The notes under the pieces were generated by a model. That model made no database searches, was not told the DNA's origin, and saw only the letters and a list, made by a program, of their open reading frames with translations. Both the position numbers and the translations under genes were made by a program. A DNA stretch of 64,000 nt from NCBI GenBank assembly GCA_023397505.1, contig JAEWUC010000003.1, forward strand, positions 124,001 to 188,000, written 5' to 3'. Below are positions 1-9,186 of this stretch, one piece after another (positions within the stretch are counted from its first letter, which is position 1; every line of letters begins with the position of its first letter). This stretch comes from Bacteroidota bacterium (GTDB taxonomy: Bacteria; Bacteroidota; Ignavibacteria; Ignavibacteriales; Melioribacteraceae).

Positions 1-725
1 GGGATTATATGAATTGACCGGTTAAACCATTTTTTATTAGTGAACGGATATTCTTTTGGGAAGATGCAAAAGAAATGAACTAATGCAAACGGAAAAAAAA
101 TAGCGCCTAAAGTTATTAATGTGTCTGCGGAAATTACTAGAAAAGGATTCTCAAATATCGGGTTCTCCACAATATTTCCGCGGTAGAGAAGACTCGACAT
201 TGAAAGTAAAACAGAAAATACTGCAACCCTGTAAAACAGCCTTTGAATTTTTCCGTCTCGCTTCGACATAACAACAATAAAAGCAACTATAATCCATATG
301 AACGAAAGCAGTGCGAAACCAAGTCCGGAGAAATTTATCAGCTTTTTTACAAGAACCGGGGTTTCAAAGATTTTACCGTCTCGCGAAACTGTGTATGTAG
401 CATAGTCACCCTTTTTAACACGATCCAATATTCGCGATGCAACTATGGTATTTGGAGTTTTAATCCCATCAATTGCAACAAGAAGATCGCCATCTCTTAT
501 ACCAGCATGCCAAGTAACGCCGTCAACCTTAACTTGATTGAATACTATTACAATACTATCACGGCTTATTTTTTGGGGGATCCATAAACATTCATCGTTG
601 GATTGGGCGGTAACTTCGAAGATGTAATAAAAATTTGTAAATCCTATGGAAATAAGAATTGCTGTTAGAGCAACAAGGAATTTTGTTTTATGTTTTATCC
701 AAAATTTTTTAACTGCGTTAGTCAT
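1..725 (-). CDS. PDZ-domain multi-pass membrane protein, N-terminal part (cut by the window edge)
   Basis: Reading back from the ATG at 723-725, the frame stays open to position 1, giving about 241 residues of an incomplete protein. The N-terminus has one membrane segment (about residues 14-30). It is followed by a PDZ-like domain containing GVTWHAGIRDGDLLVAIDG, then three or more hydrophobic segments (about 125-145, 160-175, 185-215). The ATG overlaps the stop of the upstream phosphatase gene (TAATG), so the two are probably translationally coupled. The catalytic part lies outside the window. In this context it may be another SpoIIE phosphatase or a histidine kinase, but that is inference. 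Confidence 0.75.
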   Translation of the reverse strand, partial: MTNAVKKFWIKHKTKFLVALTAILISIGFTNFYYIFEVTAQSNDECLWIPQKISRDSIVIVFNQVKVDGVTWHAGIRDGDLLVAIDGIKTPNTIVASRILDRVKKGDYATYTVSRDGKIFETPVLVKKLINFSGLGFALLSFIWIIVAFIVVMSKRDGKIQRLFYRVAVFSVLLSMSSLLYRGNIVENPIFENPFLVISADTLITLGAIFFPFALVHFFCIFPKEYPFTNKKWFNRSIHII

Positions 726-2404
726 TAGTTGACCTTTATAATAACGGAAGTTATATCATCACTTTGTTCCGCACCCCTTGTATATTCGTCAACGCTTGCT
801 TTTATTTTTTCCAAAATTACTTTCGCACTTTCTTTACAATATTGGACGGTTAAGTTCTCCAAACGTTCGTCCGAAAATTCTTCTCCATTAACGTCCATAG
901 CTTCAGTAATGCCGTCTGTAAACAGAATAACAGCATCTCCCGGCTTTAATTCAACAATATCTGATTGATAGGGTATTGTTGTTGGAAGTACTCCGAGAAT
1001 CATTCCTCCCAGTTTAAGTGTAGAAATTTTTCCATCACGTATGTGAAGCGGCGGATTATGCCCTGCATTAACATACACCATTTCCCTTTTTGCATTATCA
1101 ATTATGCACCAAAAAAATGTGATGAAACTACCAAGCATTGTATTTTCGGCAACAAGATCGTTCATAAGATTGGTAGCTTCGGCAAGGGGTAATTTTTGTT
1201 TGCAGATAGATTTTAAAAATGCCTGAAGATTAGCCATTAGAAGCGAAGCCGGAACACCTTTGCCGGAAACATCAGCCACGGCAATTAAGACTTTGTCTTC
1301 ATCAAGTTTTACAATATCGTAGTAATCACCGCCGACCATACGCGCCGAGGAATTAAAAGCCGAGATTTCAATATTTGAAAACACCGGTATTTTTTTAGGA
1401 AGAAGATTTTGCTGAATGTTACGCGCTGTCTCAAGATCTTTTTCCATCCTCTGCTTATCCAATGTCTCTTTAAATAAACGAGCGTTCTCAATAGATATTA
1501 TTGCAAGGCTTCCGAGAGACGAAACAAATTCAACATCGGATTTAGAATAACCAATATCCGTTCTTCTTTTACCGAGAATAATTAGTCCTTTAGTCTCCCC
1601 TTTTATTTGCATTGGGACAATCAGTTCGACGCCAAGTTCATAAAACTGTGGGAAAAGTTCTTTTACTTCATCATTAATTATCGGTTTTACAAATCTATCG
1701 GTGGAACAATCTCTCAAAACTTCGCACAACCGTTTTTCATCAAACCGGTTTTCAAGGAATAATATTTCTTTTTCACCGCAGGCAACAATCGAGTATTTGG
1801 AAACAAGCATCTGCCCGATTAATGAATAGACAAGCAGTTTGCCGATCATTTCCGTTTGTAGTATTCCGCTGAATTCCTTACTAAGATCGAATAGTGCACT
1901 TAATTGATTGACCTTTGCATCAAGGTCGCGGTTAACTTTTTTTAATTTATCGATTGTCAGTGTATTTTCTATAGCGGTAGCGCCAACGTTTAGTATCGTT
2001 TTTAAAAATTCAATATCCTCTTTATCATATTCTCTGCTAGTTAATCTTTGCCCGAGAATTAATAACCCTGTAATTTTTTCATTTGATTTAATTTGTTGAA
2101 TAATCGGCAGATTATTTTCTTCCAAAAAATGAATTATACCAACGTTGCTTTCCAATCCGTTTGCTTTCGCAACTGGGAATTTTTCAAGTACTGAATTATT
2201 CAATCCTTTGCTTGCTTTAATTTCGAATATCCCGTCGTCATTAACTAAAGCAATAAGTCCTTTAGTAGTATGAAATTTACCGAAACAAGTGAGAAGAATA
2301 TTATTGAGGGCAAACCCTAAATCGAGACTTGAATTAACAAGGTTGCTGAAATCGACGAGGGCTGAAAAATTTCTTAAAGCAGCGTTGTTGTCTGTTTGAA
2401 GCAT
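725..2404 (-). CDS. GAF-domain SpoIIE/PP2C-type serine phosphatase
   Basis: A 559-residue soluble protein with two GAF-like sensory regions (about 10-150 and 165-315), a short helical linker (ETARNIQQNLLP) and a C-terminal PP2C/SpoIIE domain. Metal-binding motifs are visible as GGDYYDIVKLD and VADVSGKGVPAS, followed by NAGHNPP and FTDGITEA. Proteins of this RsbU/RsbP type dephosphorylate STAS anti-sigma antagonists. It starts 2 bases after the kinase-like gene at 2407-2844, and the STAS gene is one gene further upstream, so a partner-switching module is very likely. The signal sensed by the GAF domains cannot be read from sequence. Confidence 0.9.
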   Translation of the reverse strand: MLQTDNNAALRNFSALVDFSNLVNSSLDLGFALNNILLTCFGKFHTTKGLIALVNDDGIFEIKASKGLNNSVLEKFPVAKANGLESNVGIIHFLEENNLPIIQQIKSNEKITGLLILGQRLTSREYDKEDIEFLKTILNVGATAIENTLTIDKLKKVNRDLDAKVNQLSALFDLSKEFSGILQTEMIGKLLVYSLIGQMLVSKYSIVACGEKEILFLENRFDEKRLCEVLRDCSTDRFVKPIINDEVKELFPQFYELGVELIVPMQIKGETKGLIILGKRRTDIGYSKSDVEFVSSLGSLAIISIENARLFKETLDKQRMEKDLETARNIQQNLLPKKIPVFSNIEISAFNSSARMVGGDYYDIVKLDEDKVLIAVADVSGKGVPASLLMANLQAFLKSICKQKLPLAEATNLMNDLVAENTMLGSFITFFWCIIDNAKREMVYVNAGHNPPLHIRDGKISTLKLGGMILGVLPTTIPYQSDIVELKPGDAVILFTDGITEAMDVNGEEFSDERLENLTVQYCKESAKVILEKIKASVDEYTRGAEQSDDITSVIIKVN

Positions 2405-2406
2405 AT

Positions 2407-2844
2407 TTACCGGTTAAGATATTTAACTAAAGTTACTTGGTTTTTATTCCCGGTTAATGTTGCGTACTTAACTTCATCCATCAGTTTTTTAATTAGATAA
2501 ACACCCAATCCGCCAACCTTTTTTTGTTTGTAGTATTCTTTTATATCTGGTTCGGGTATTGTATCCGGGTTGAAATGTATTCCTTCATCAGTAATTGCAA
2601 TTTCAAATTTGGATTCGGCAAATTTGACGGAGATATTAATGTTTCCTTCGTTAGAATATTTATAGGCGTGTTTGATAATGTTCGTGCATGCTTCATCAAC
2701 GGCAAGTATAATCTTTCCAATCACATCTTCCGAGAAACCGCATTGCTTTGCGGCGCTCTTTGTAAACTCTCTAATCTGCGATAAATGATCTGTAGTACTT
2801 TTTACAGAGAGTTCGTTATAAAATGTGTTGATTTTATCGTTCAA
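2407..2844 (-). CDS. RsbW/SpoIIAB-like serine kinase (anti-sigma type)
   Basis: A 145-residue GHKL ATPase of the RsbW family. The N box is AVDEACTNIIKHAY and the G1-type box is ITDEGIHFNPD, followed by GGLGVYLIKKLMDEV. Such kinases phosphorylate a STAS antagonist and bind either it or a target regulator. Its start overlaps the stop of the STAS gene by four bases (ATGA), the classic antagonist-kinase pairing. The actual target is unknown. The only sigma factor in the block is of ECF type and is not a known partner class of RsbW. Confidence 0.9.
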   Translation of the reverse strand: MNDKINTFYNELSVKSTTDHLSQIREFTKSAAKQCGFSEDVIGKIILAVDEACTNIIKHAYKYSNEGNINISVKFAESKFEIAITDEGIHFNPDTIPEPDIKEYYKQKKVGGLGVYLIKKLMDEVKYATLTGNKNQVTLVKYLNR

Positions 2845-3200
2845 GATTTGCTCGGCTCGCTGAATTTTTGAATAGCTTCATTTTCTTCTTTGTAAAATTC
2901 ATAAAGGATTGGAAAACCGAGAAGATCAAAAATGTTGTAAACATTGTCTTTCATGTTGGAGAATTTTATATCTCCTTTGTTCTCGCGCATAGTTTCCACG
3001 TAAGCCATGAAAACTCCCAAACCGGCGCTGCTTATATATTTCAAGTCGTTAAAATTTACAACTACTTGAAATTGCTTTTGATCGAGCAGCTTGTTGAAAA
3101 CACCTTCCAGTTCGGGTGCGGTATGGGCATCTAAATACCCTTTCACATCAATCACGCTTACAGGGCCGTTCCCCCGTAAGTTGACATTGAACTCCGCCAT
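2841..3200 (-). CDS. STAS-domain anti-sigma factor antagonist
   Basis: A 119-residue single STAS domain. The motif YISSAGLGVFM places the phosphorylatable serine at residue 57 or 58. It is probably the substrate of the kinase encoded immediately downstream (four-base overlap) and of the SpoIIE phosphatases on either side. The gene follows the phosphatase ending at 3217 by 16 bases, so all belong to one minus-strand operon. Confidence 0.9.
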   Translation of the reverse strand: MAEFNVNLRGNGPVSVIDVKGYLDAHTAPELEGVFNKLLDQKQFQVVVNFNDLKYISSAGLGVFMAYVETMRENKGDIKFSNMKDNVYNIFDLLGFPILYEFYKEENEAIQKFSEPSKS

Positions 3201-3216
3201 TAAATATCTCCGATTG

Positions 3217-5268
3217 TTAATTATTAAAAATCCACTTAAACAATACTAACGTTATATCGTCGTGCTGACTATGGTCTTTTGTAAATAAAGTTACTTCTTT
3301 AATAATAGCGTTTGAAATTTCATCTAAATTTTTATTTCCGTTCTGTAAAATAATATTTTCGAAGCGTTCATACCCAAAATCCTCGTCTTTGGAATTTTTT
3401 GCTTCGGGGATGCCGTCCGAATAGAAGGCAATAATATCATTATTCTTAAGTTCAATTTGCATTTCTTTTAACGTATTTGCAAATCCGTTTGAATAATCTA
3501 AACCAAGTCCCATACCCGGAGGCTGCAATCTTGTAATTTTATTCTCTGAATGAATAACAGCCGGCGTATGACCTGCTCGGGCAAAATTAAGCAGACCGTT
3601 GTTTTTATCAATCACGCCGTAGATAGCCGTAACAAAACTTTTTTTATCCAAACTTTTTTTAAGAACCTCGTTTGCTTTAACTAAAAGTTCCTTTGGATTA
3701 TCAATCATTTTTGAAAGCGATTCAAAAATTCCTTTTACTTCCGCCATAATAAATGCGGCTGAAATTCCTTTACCGGAGACATCGCAAACAACAAATCCGA
3801 GTTTTGAATCGTTTAATTCAAAAAAATCATAATAATCACCGCCCACTTCGAAAGCAGGAATAAATAAAGCCGACGTTTGCAAATTCTTGTATTGCGGTAT
3901 TTCATTCGGCAATATTTTATTCTGAATATCCCGTGCAACATCAAGTTCTTTTTCGAGGCGTTCTTTTTCAATAGATTCAGCAATAAGTTTTGCATTCTCA
4001 AGCGCAACCGCTGCGTAATCGGCAAATGTTTGAATTGATTTCCTTTCATCCTCGTCGAAGTTTACATCCTGGAAGCGCGAAGTAAAAAGATATCCGTTAA
4101 TACTATTATGTACTTTCAAAGGCGCTACGGCAATAGATTTAAAATTGTTCATCTCATTTTTTAATTCGGGTGCAACGGAATCGTGATATAAAATTCTTAG
4201 TCTTTCGTAATTAGTTTCATCCTCTTCCAATAATCGTTTTGTTAATTTATCCGCATCCACATACGCGATGTTTTTTACGGAATTTAATTCGTATTCGTTT
4301 CCTTTTTTAGTAACAAGCCAGGCTGAATAAGAATTGCAAACCCTTGTTGTATTTTCTGTTATTGTGTCGGCAAGTTCCTTAAAATCAAAAACCCGTGTAA
4401 TCAGATTTGTTAAATCCATAAGAGAGGTAATCTCTTCGGCTTTTCTATCGAACGCCTCAGCAGTCGGTAAATGGAATAGAGTTGTAAAAAATATCACGCC
4501 GAAATAAATTGTTCCGTAAATCATTACAAGACTAAATATGTCAAATAACCCCGGCGAAAAATTTACAAGCAAATGACGTATCGTTTCGCTTTCTTTTAAT
4601 AATCCGTAATTAAATCCGAAAAGAATTGAAAGCACTGTTGAAATGATAAGCAGATACAATTTTTGCTTTTTTACAAGGAATGCAATCCATGCAACCCGCA
4701 ATGAATTTAACGAGATTAATACTATGGAGACGACATAAAGTGCATCGTGAGGGTAGTCTAATGATTTATCAATTCTAATTAATAGACTTGAAAAAAAAGT
4801 TAGAGCAAAGAAAACGATCATAGTTTTAAAATATATACTATGATCTTTTTTCTGTCTTAGAAAAAAAAGCTCTCGGAATGTCGCAAATATATATATCAAA
4901 GAACCTATAAAAACAAATGTTACAATAGTGGCAAACAATGAATTGAAAATGTTTACAGCTTTTTCGGTATTAATAGAAGAGTCTAATAGTGAATTAGAAA
5001 CCGAAATGATGAAAAAAATTAAAGCACCTAAAATTCCGGCATTTAACACAAGAGATAACGGAGAATCCGTTTTAGAACCGAGAAACGGTTGCAAATAGTT
5101 GTATATAAAATATAATGACAGAAATACTAAAATTTCGTTGATTGAAGATAAAATAAAATCATTATGCAGTGGGAAAATAATATTAAAAACAAAAAGCAAA
5201 ATTGAGGTTAAGATTGCATTTTCCAAACCCCTTGCACGCGTAAGATTTCTTAAATTTTGCATCGCCAT
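3217..5268 (-). CDS. Membrane-anchored GAF-SpoIIE phosphatase
   Basis: A 683-residue protein. The first ~260 residues contain about seven or eight hydrophobic segments. They are followed by a GAF domain (about 270-430), a helical linker (LDVARDIQNKILP) and a PP2C/SpoIIE domain. Motifs GGDYYDFFELND, VCDVSGKGISAAFIMAE and FYSDGIPEAKN are present, so the metal-binding aspartates are intact. It is the probable membrane sensor input to the STAS protein encoded 16 bases downstream. Start could be M1 or M3; this does not affect the domains. Confidence 0.9.
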   Translation of the reverse strand: MAMQNLRNLTRARGLENAILTSILLFVFNIIFPLHNDFILSSINEILVFLSLYFIYNYLQPFLGSKTDSPLSLVLNAGILGALIFFIISVSNSLLDSSINTEKAVNIFNSLFATIVTFVFIGSLIYIFATFRELFFLRQKKDHSIYFKTMIVFFALTFFSSLLIRIDKSLDYPHDALYVVSIVLISLNSLRVAWIAFLVKKQKLYLLIISTVLSILFGFNYGLLKESETIRHLLVNFSPGLFDIFSLVMIYGTIYFGVIFFTTLFHLPTAEAFDRKAEEITSLMDLTNLITRVFDFKELADTITENTTRVCNSYSAWLVTKKGNEYELNSVKNIAYVDADKLTKRLLEEDETNYERLRILYHDSVAPELKNEMNNFKSIAVAPLKVHNSINGYLFTSRFQDVNFDEDERKSIQTFADYAAVALENAKLIAESIEKERLEKELDVARDIQNKILPNEIPQYKNLQTSALFIPAFEVGGDYYDFFELNDSKLGFVVCDVSGKGISAAFIMAEVKGIFESLSKMIDNPKELLVKANEVLKKSLDKKSFVTAIYGVIDKNNGLLNFARAGHTPAVIHSENKITRLQPPGMGLGLDYSNGFANTLKEMQIELKNNDIIAFYSDGIPEAKNSKDEDFGYERFENIILQNGNKNLDEISNAIIKEVTLFTKDHSQHDDITLVLFKWIFNN

Positions 5269-5291
5269 TTGATTTTAATATTTATCAATAA

Positions 5292-6596
5292 TTATCTATC
5301 AATATCTGGTGTTTTAGGTGCAGCAGGAGCTTTGGGTTTTACTTTGTTTAGCTTTTTATACTCATCAATAAAAGCTTTATTTTTTTTCAGCATCGAATCG
5401 CTATAGTTATCACCAAACTCATTTGCTAATGAATCCATTTTTTCCCCGAACTCTTCCCAGCCTTTAAAATCCTTCTTAGATATTAATTGAATTGTTTTGC
5501 TGATAATTTCTGTCGGATCTTCAAAATGAAAATCACCGCTGCTTGTACTTTTTGAGTTTCTTAATTTTCTTTCCAAAGATTTGTTGAAATCTTTCCCTTT
5601 GAACACAACTGATAATTGTCTTAACTTTTTAGCAGCTTCATCAAGTTTAATCCTAATGCTGTCGTTTACAAAAGGTGCTTCGGGAATTTCAGGGATTGGA
5701 ATAATAATTTTAAATGAATTTGAATCAGGATGTTGAACGCTGATGTTATGTCTCACAGATTTTTTATTGTTCTCATTTGATTCTTGACTAAAATGGAAAT
5801 CGAAACCCCAATTTGCAGATGCATTAGCTGTCCATTTTGTTTGTGTCTCGCTTAACTTAATTTTATCGTCAACGGCTTTATTTAATTCTTCAGGGTCAAT
5901 TGTACAAATCGTTTTAAATGCCGTATCGGGAGTAATAAAGAGAAATTCATTTTGAGGATTTTCTTTAGCTGAGACTATAAAATTTTTAACATCATTATCC
6001 CATCCTTGATGAACAGGAAAAATATCCCAAGTTTTTTGTGCATTAACTTTGCGTGCAAAATTTAATATGTCTGCCAAAGCAGCTTTTTGAAGTTCACTTA
6101 TTTTTGAACTTACCGCAATTGTGTTTTTATCATTCATTAAGATAGAAAGATACAATTCCTTCTTATATTGATTAAGAATAGAGTCTGCTTCATTTTTTTG
6201 TTTGGAATTCAATCCGAGGTATTCAACAAACTTCTGATAATTATTTGTTTCAGAATTGTACGACAACGGTTTAATTTCATAAATCTGATTATTATCGCTT
6301 TGATTTGATATCGTTAGAACTTTGTTCCCCCCTTTATCAATTGGAAGACTATTATATAAAGCAAAATTAAAAACATCCTCGTTGGTAATATCGGTTGTTG
6401 TAAACAGCGGTTGAAGATTTTGAGCATAAAATGATATTAAATTATTTTTCCCTTGCTCAATTAATTTTCCAATATCTTGTTTTTTGTGTCGAAAAAAAAT
6501 CATCAATAAAAGTGTTAGTAGAATCAAAGAAGTAACCGGTAGCAGTTTTTTTACAAGCTCTTTTATTTTGCCGGAATTTTGATCCATAATTTTCAT
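5292..6596 (-). CDS. One-pass membrane protein with large extracytoplasmic region, paired with an ECF sigma gene
   Basis: A 434-residue protein I do not recognise as a family. A short lysine-rich N-terminus (about 18 residues) precedes a single membrane helix (about 20-37), then about 390 polar residues ending in a proline-rich tail (KVKPKAPAAPKTP). The region after LGLNSKQKNEADSILNQY is helical and faintly recalls Spy/CpxP-like sensors; this is a weak impression. It lies 3 bases downstream of the sigma gene, the usual place of an anti-sigma factor. However, no zinc-finger or other anti-sigma domain fits in the short cytoplasmic part. Confidence 0.6.
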   Translation of the reverse strand: MKIMDQNSGKIKELVKKLLPVTSLILLTLLLMIFFRHKKQDIGKLIEQGKNNLISFYAQNLQPLFTTTDITNEDVFNFALYNSLPIDKGGNKVLTISNQSDNNQIYEIKPLSYNSETNNYQKFVEYLGLNSKQKNEADSILNQYKKELYLSILMNDKNTIAVSSKISELQKAALADILNFARKVNAQKTWDIFPVHQGWDNDVKNFIVSAKENPQNEFLFITPDTAFKTICTIDPEELNKAVDDKIKLSETQTKWTANASANWGFDFHFSQESNENNKKSVRHNISVQHPDSNSFKIIIPIPEIPEAPFVNDSIRIKLDEAAKKLRQLSVVFKGKDFNKSLERKLRNSKSTSSGDFHFEDPTEIISKTIQLISKKDFKGWEEFGEKMDSLANEFGDNYSDSMLKKNKAFIDEYKKLNKVKPKAPAAPKTPDIDR

Positions 6597-6599
6597 TTG

Positions 6600-7199
6600 T
6601 TATGCTTTCAATTCTTTTTGATATGGCTCTAATATAAATTTCAAACTTTCTCTTGCCCGGAATATTCTTGATTTTATAGTTCCGACTTCGGTACCAAGTT
6701 GATCAGCAATTTCTTTGTAACTCAATCCTTCAATATCTCTGAGTACAAGCGGTACTTTCAATTTTTCCGGAAGCTTATCAATGGCACCGCGAACAAGATG
6801 CGGAATGTCAATATTCTCGGAAAAAGGTCCAACCGGATACTCTCTATCTGAATCTCCAATCGGTACAAAAATGCTTCTAACCTTTTTCTTCCTTAAATAA
6901 TCCCTGCATTTATTAACCGTTATGCGATACAACCAAGTTGTAAATTTTGATTCAAACCGGAAATCCTTCAGTTTGTGATAAACGCTTATAAAAACATCCT
7001 GTGAAATATCATCTACATATTCAGCATCGCCTAAAGTAATAAATACCAAATTGCGGACTTTTTCTTTATGCTTCATAACCAAGGTTCTGAAGGTAGATTC
7101 TTTGCCGTCAATAAACAAACGGATTAAAACAAAATCTTCGTCCTCATTGTCTTTTGGATCGCTAAACTCGCTATTATGTTGTTCTTTTACTAAATCCAT
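6600..7199 (-). CDS. ECF-type RNA polymerase sigma factor
   Basis: A 199-residue sigma-70 family protein with region 2 (about 30-100, including DDISQDVFISVYHKL and FTTWLYRITVNKCRDYLRKK) and region 4 (about 135-190, with LRDIEGLSYKEIADQLGTEVGTIKSRIFRAR). Regions 1 and 3 are absent, which defines the ECF group. It is the first gene of the minus-strand signalling block, divergent from the STAS gene at 7433 across a 233-base AT-rich gap. It probably controls its own operon, but I could not identify an ECF promoter in the gap. Confidence 0.92.
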   Translation of the reverse strand: MDLVKEQHNSEFSDPKDNEDEDFVLIRLFIDGKESTFRTLVMKHKEKVRNLVFITLGDAEYVDDISQDVFISVYHKLKDFRFESKFTTWLYRITVNKCRDYLRKKKVRSIFVPIGDSDREYPVGPFSENIDIPHLVRGAIDKLPEKLKVPLVLRDIEGLSYKEIADQLGTEVGTIKSRIFRARESLKFILEPYQKELKA

Positions 7200-7432
7200 A
7201 CTTTTAGACGATAATTAATATCTATGGTTCCAAATTAGAATTAGCTATACTTATAAAAGTTAATGATTAAAAAACTTTATTTTTACTTTAGGATTCGATA
7301 ACTTGCCTTCCAATATAAATATTTGTACCCGATTATATCCAATAAACATTATTATTCTTAAAAAATTATACTAATAATAATTGATAATAATTAGAACGAT
7401 TTTTAATTTTTGATAAAACTTCAGGAGAAAAT

Positions 7433-7771
7433 ATGAAGATTAAAACCTCAGAAAAATACGGAGCTGTAGTTATTGAACTTAAGGGAAATGTGATGGGCGG
7501 CCCTGAAGCTCAAGAATTTAGTTCGTTGCTACATCAACTACTTGATGAAGGCAAAAAAAACATGATAGTTGATCTTGCAGATTGTAAGTTTATGAACAGT
7601 TCCGGATTAGGAATGTTAATAAGCGGTTACACAACAATTAAAAATGGCGGCGGGTCGCTTAAACTTGCAAATGCTACCGAGAAAATAGAAAGTTTGTTAG
7701 TCATTACTAAATTGATCACGATTTTTGAACATTATCAATCGGTTGACGAAGCGGTTAACAGCTTTAAGTAA
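7433..7771 (+). CDS. STAS-domain anti-sigma factor antagonist (second copy)
   Basis: A 112-residue STAS protein with the motif FMNSSGLGMLISG, placing the phospho-acceptor serine at residue 56 or 57. An AGGAG ribosome-binding site lies at 7423-7427. It stands alone, divergent from the sigma/phosphatase block, with a strong terminator right after it. It is not an exact copy of the STAS protein at 2841-3200; the N-terminal halves differ clearly. It may share the RsbW-like kinase or phosphatases encoded nearby, by inference only. Confidence 0.9.
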   Translation: MKIKTSEKYGAVVIELKGNVMGGPEAQEFSSLLHQLLDEGKKNMIVDLADCKFMNSSGLGMLISGYTTIKNGGGSLKLANATEKIESLLVITKLITIFEHYQSVDEAVNSFK

Positions 7772-7776
7772 AATTT

Positions 7777-7806
7777 AAACTCCGGTTTATCCGGAGTTTC
7801 TCTTTT
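7777..7806 (+). terminator. Rho-independent terminator after the STAS gene
   Basis: Nine-base stem AAACTCCGG (7777-7785) pairs with CCGGAGTTT (7791-7799) around a TTTAT loop, followed by a pyrimidine-rich TCTCTTTT tail. It separates the STAS gene from purA. Confidence 0.8.
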
Positions 7807-7837
7807 CCCTTCTAATAATCAAATTACGGAGTAATAA

Positions 7838-9106
7838 ATGAGCATAGCTGTTGTCGTTGGCAGTCAATGGGGTGATGAAGGTAAAGGCAAAATAGTTGAC
7901 CTTTTAAGCGAGCGTTATGATATTGTTGTGCGCTATCAGGGCGGAGCTAATGCCGGCCATACTGTTCAAGTTGGCGATAAACAGTTTATTCTTCATCTCA
8001 TACCATCAGGCATTTTATGGGAAAATGTCCAGTGTGTTATCGGCAACGGTGTTGTCATAGATCCAAAAGCTTTGCTTGACGAAATAAAATTTTTGGAAAA
8101 CCTTGGCATAAATATTAAAGGCCGTTTATTTATAAGCCAAAATGCCCACTTGATAATGCCATATCACAAATTGATTGACTCTTTAAACGAAAGCGGCACG
8201 TCAAAAATTGGAACTACCGGCCGTGGAATTGGTCCGTGCTATATTGATAAATATGCTCGTAAAGGTATCAAGATTGTTGACCTTCTTGATAAAAAGGATC
8301 TTGAAGAAAAAATCAAAATAAACATTGAAGAAAAAAATATTTTACTAAAGAAACTATATAATCATGAAGAATTGAATGTTGAGCAGATTATAAAAGAGTA
8401 TTTAGAATTTGATGATGCAATAGATCAATACATTACCGACGTGCCCTCATTTTTAGATAAAGCTTTAAGTCAAGATAAATCGGTTTTATTAGAAGGCGCG
8501 CAAGGTACAATGCTTGATGTTGATTTTGGAACATACCCTTATGTTACTTCTTCAAACCCAACTTCCGGCGGTGCTTGTACCGGCAGCGGAATTCCACCAA
8601 CAAAAATTTCATTAGTAATTGGTATTGTTAAAGCTTATACAACAAGAGTGGGATTAGGTCCATTCCCAACCGAAATGCTTGGAGAAGACGGTAATCAACT
8701 TAGAGATATAGGCGCAGAGTTTGGTGCTACCACCGGAAGACCTCGCCGCTGCGGATGGTTCGACGCGTTTCTTCTTAATTATTCAAGAATGATTAACGGA
8801 ATTGAACGTGCAGCTATTACAAAACTTGATGTACTAAGTTATCTCGAAGAAATAAAAGTTTGCGTTGGTTACGAAATAAACGGGAAGAAATTACATTCAT
8901 ACCCAACAAATGTTAATCAAATGATGCAGGTAACTCCGGTTTATGAGACATTGCCGGGTTGGCAGACAGATATATCCAACATAAAAAATTATGATGAGTT
9001 ACCAGGTGCCGCGAAGGACTACCTGACTTTCATATCCCAGCAAAGCGGGTTTGAAATAAGTATGATTTCCGTTGGTCCGCGTCGTTCGCAAACTATTGAA
9101 CTGTAA
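7838..9106 (+). CDS. purA: Adenylosuccinate synthetase
   Basis: A 422-residue enzyme that joins IMP and aspartate using GTP to make adenylosuccinate in AMP synthesis. The N-terminal GTP loop SQWGDEGKGKIVD, the GGANAGHTV motif, GTTGRGIGPCY and the C-terminal FGATTGRPRRCGW block are all present. Length is normal for the family. A GGAG ribosome-binding site precedes the ATG. It lies downstream of a terminator, so it must have its own promoter. Confidence 0.98.
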   Translation: MSIAVVVGSQWGDEGKGKIVDLLSERYDIVVRYQGGANAGHTVQVGDKQFILHLIPSGILWENVQCVIGNGVVIDPKALLDEIKFLENLGINIKGRLFISQNAHLIMPYHKLIDSLNESGTSKIGTTGRGIGPCYIDKYARKGIKIVDLLDKKDLEEKIKINIEEKNILLKKLYNHEELNVEQIIKEYLEFDDAIDQYITDVPSFLDKALSQDKSVLLEGAQGTMLDVDFGTYPYVTSSNPTSGGACTGSGIPPTKISLVIGIVKAYTTRVGLGPFPTEMLGEDGNQLRDIGAEFGATTGRPRRCGWFDAFLLNYSRMINGIERAAITKLDVLSYLEEIKVCVGYEINGKKLHSYPTNVNQMMQVTPVYETLPGWQTDISNIKNYDELPGAAKDYLTFISQQSGFEISMISVGPRRSQTIEL

Positions 9107-9186
9107 CTTCGGTAATTTTAATTATACTTTCCATACAAGTTGTTAGTTTGTAAATTGCTTCCAAGAATTTCCTCCTCGGAGTATTT

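Noticed and set aside
243..587. Plus-strand open frame of 114 codons near the start
   Set aside because: The opposite strand codes for a PDZ membrane protein with recognisable domain features over the same bases; the plus-strand frame shows no family sequence.
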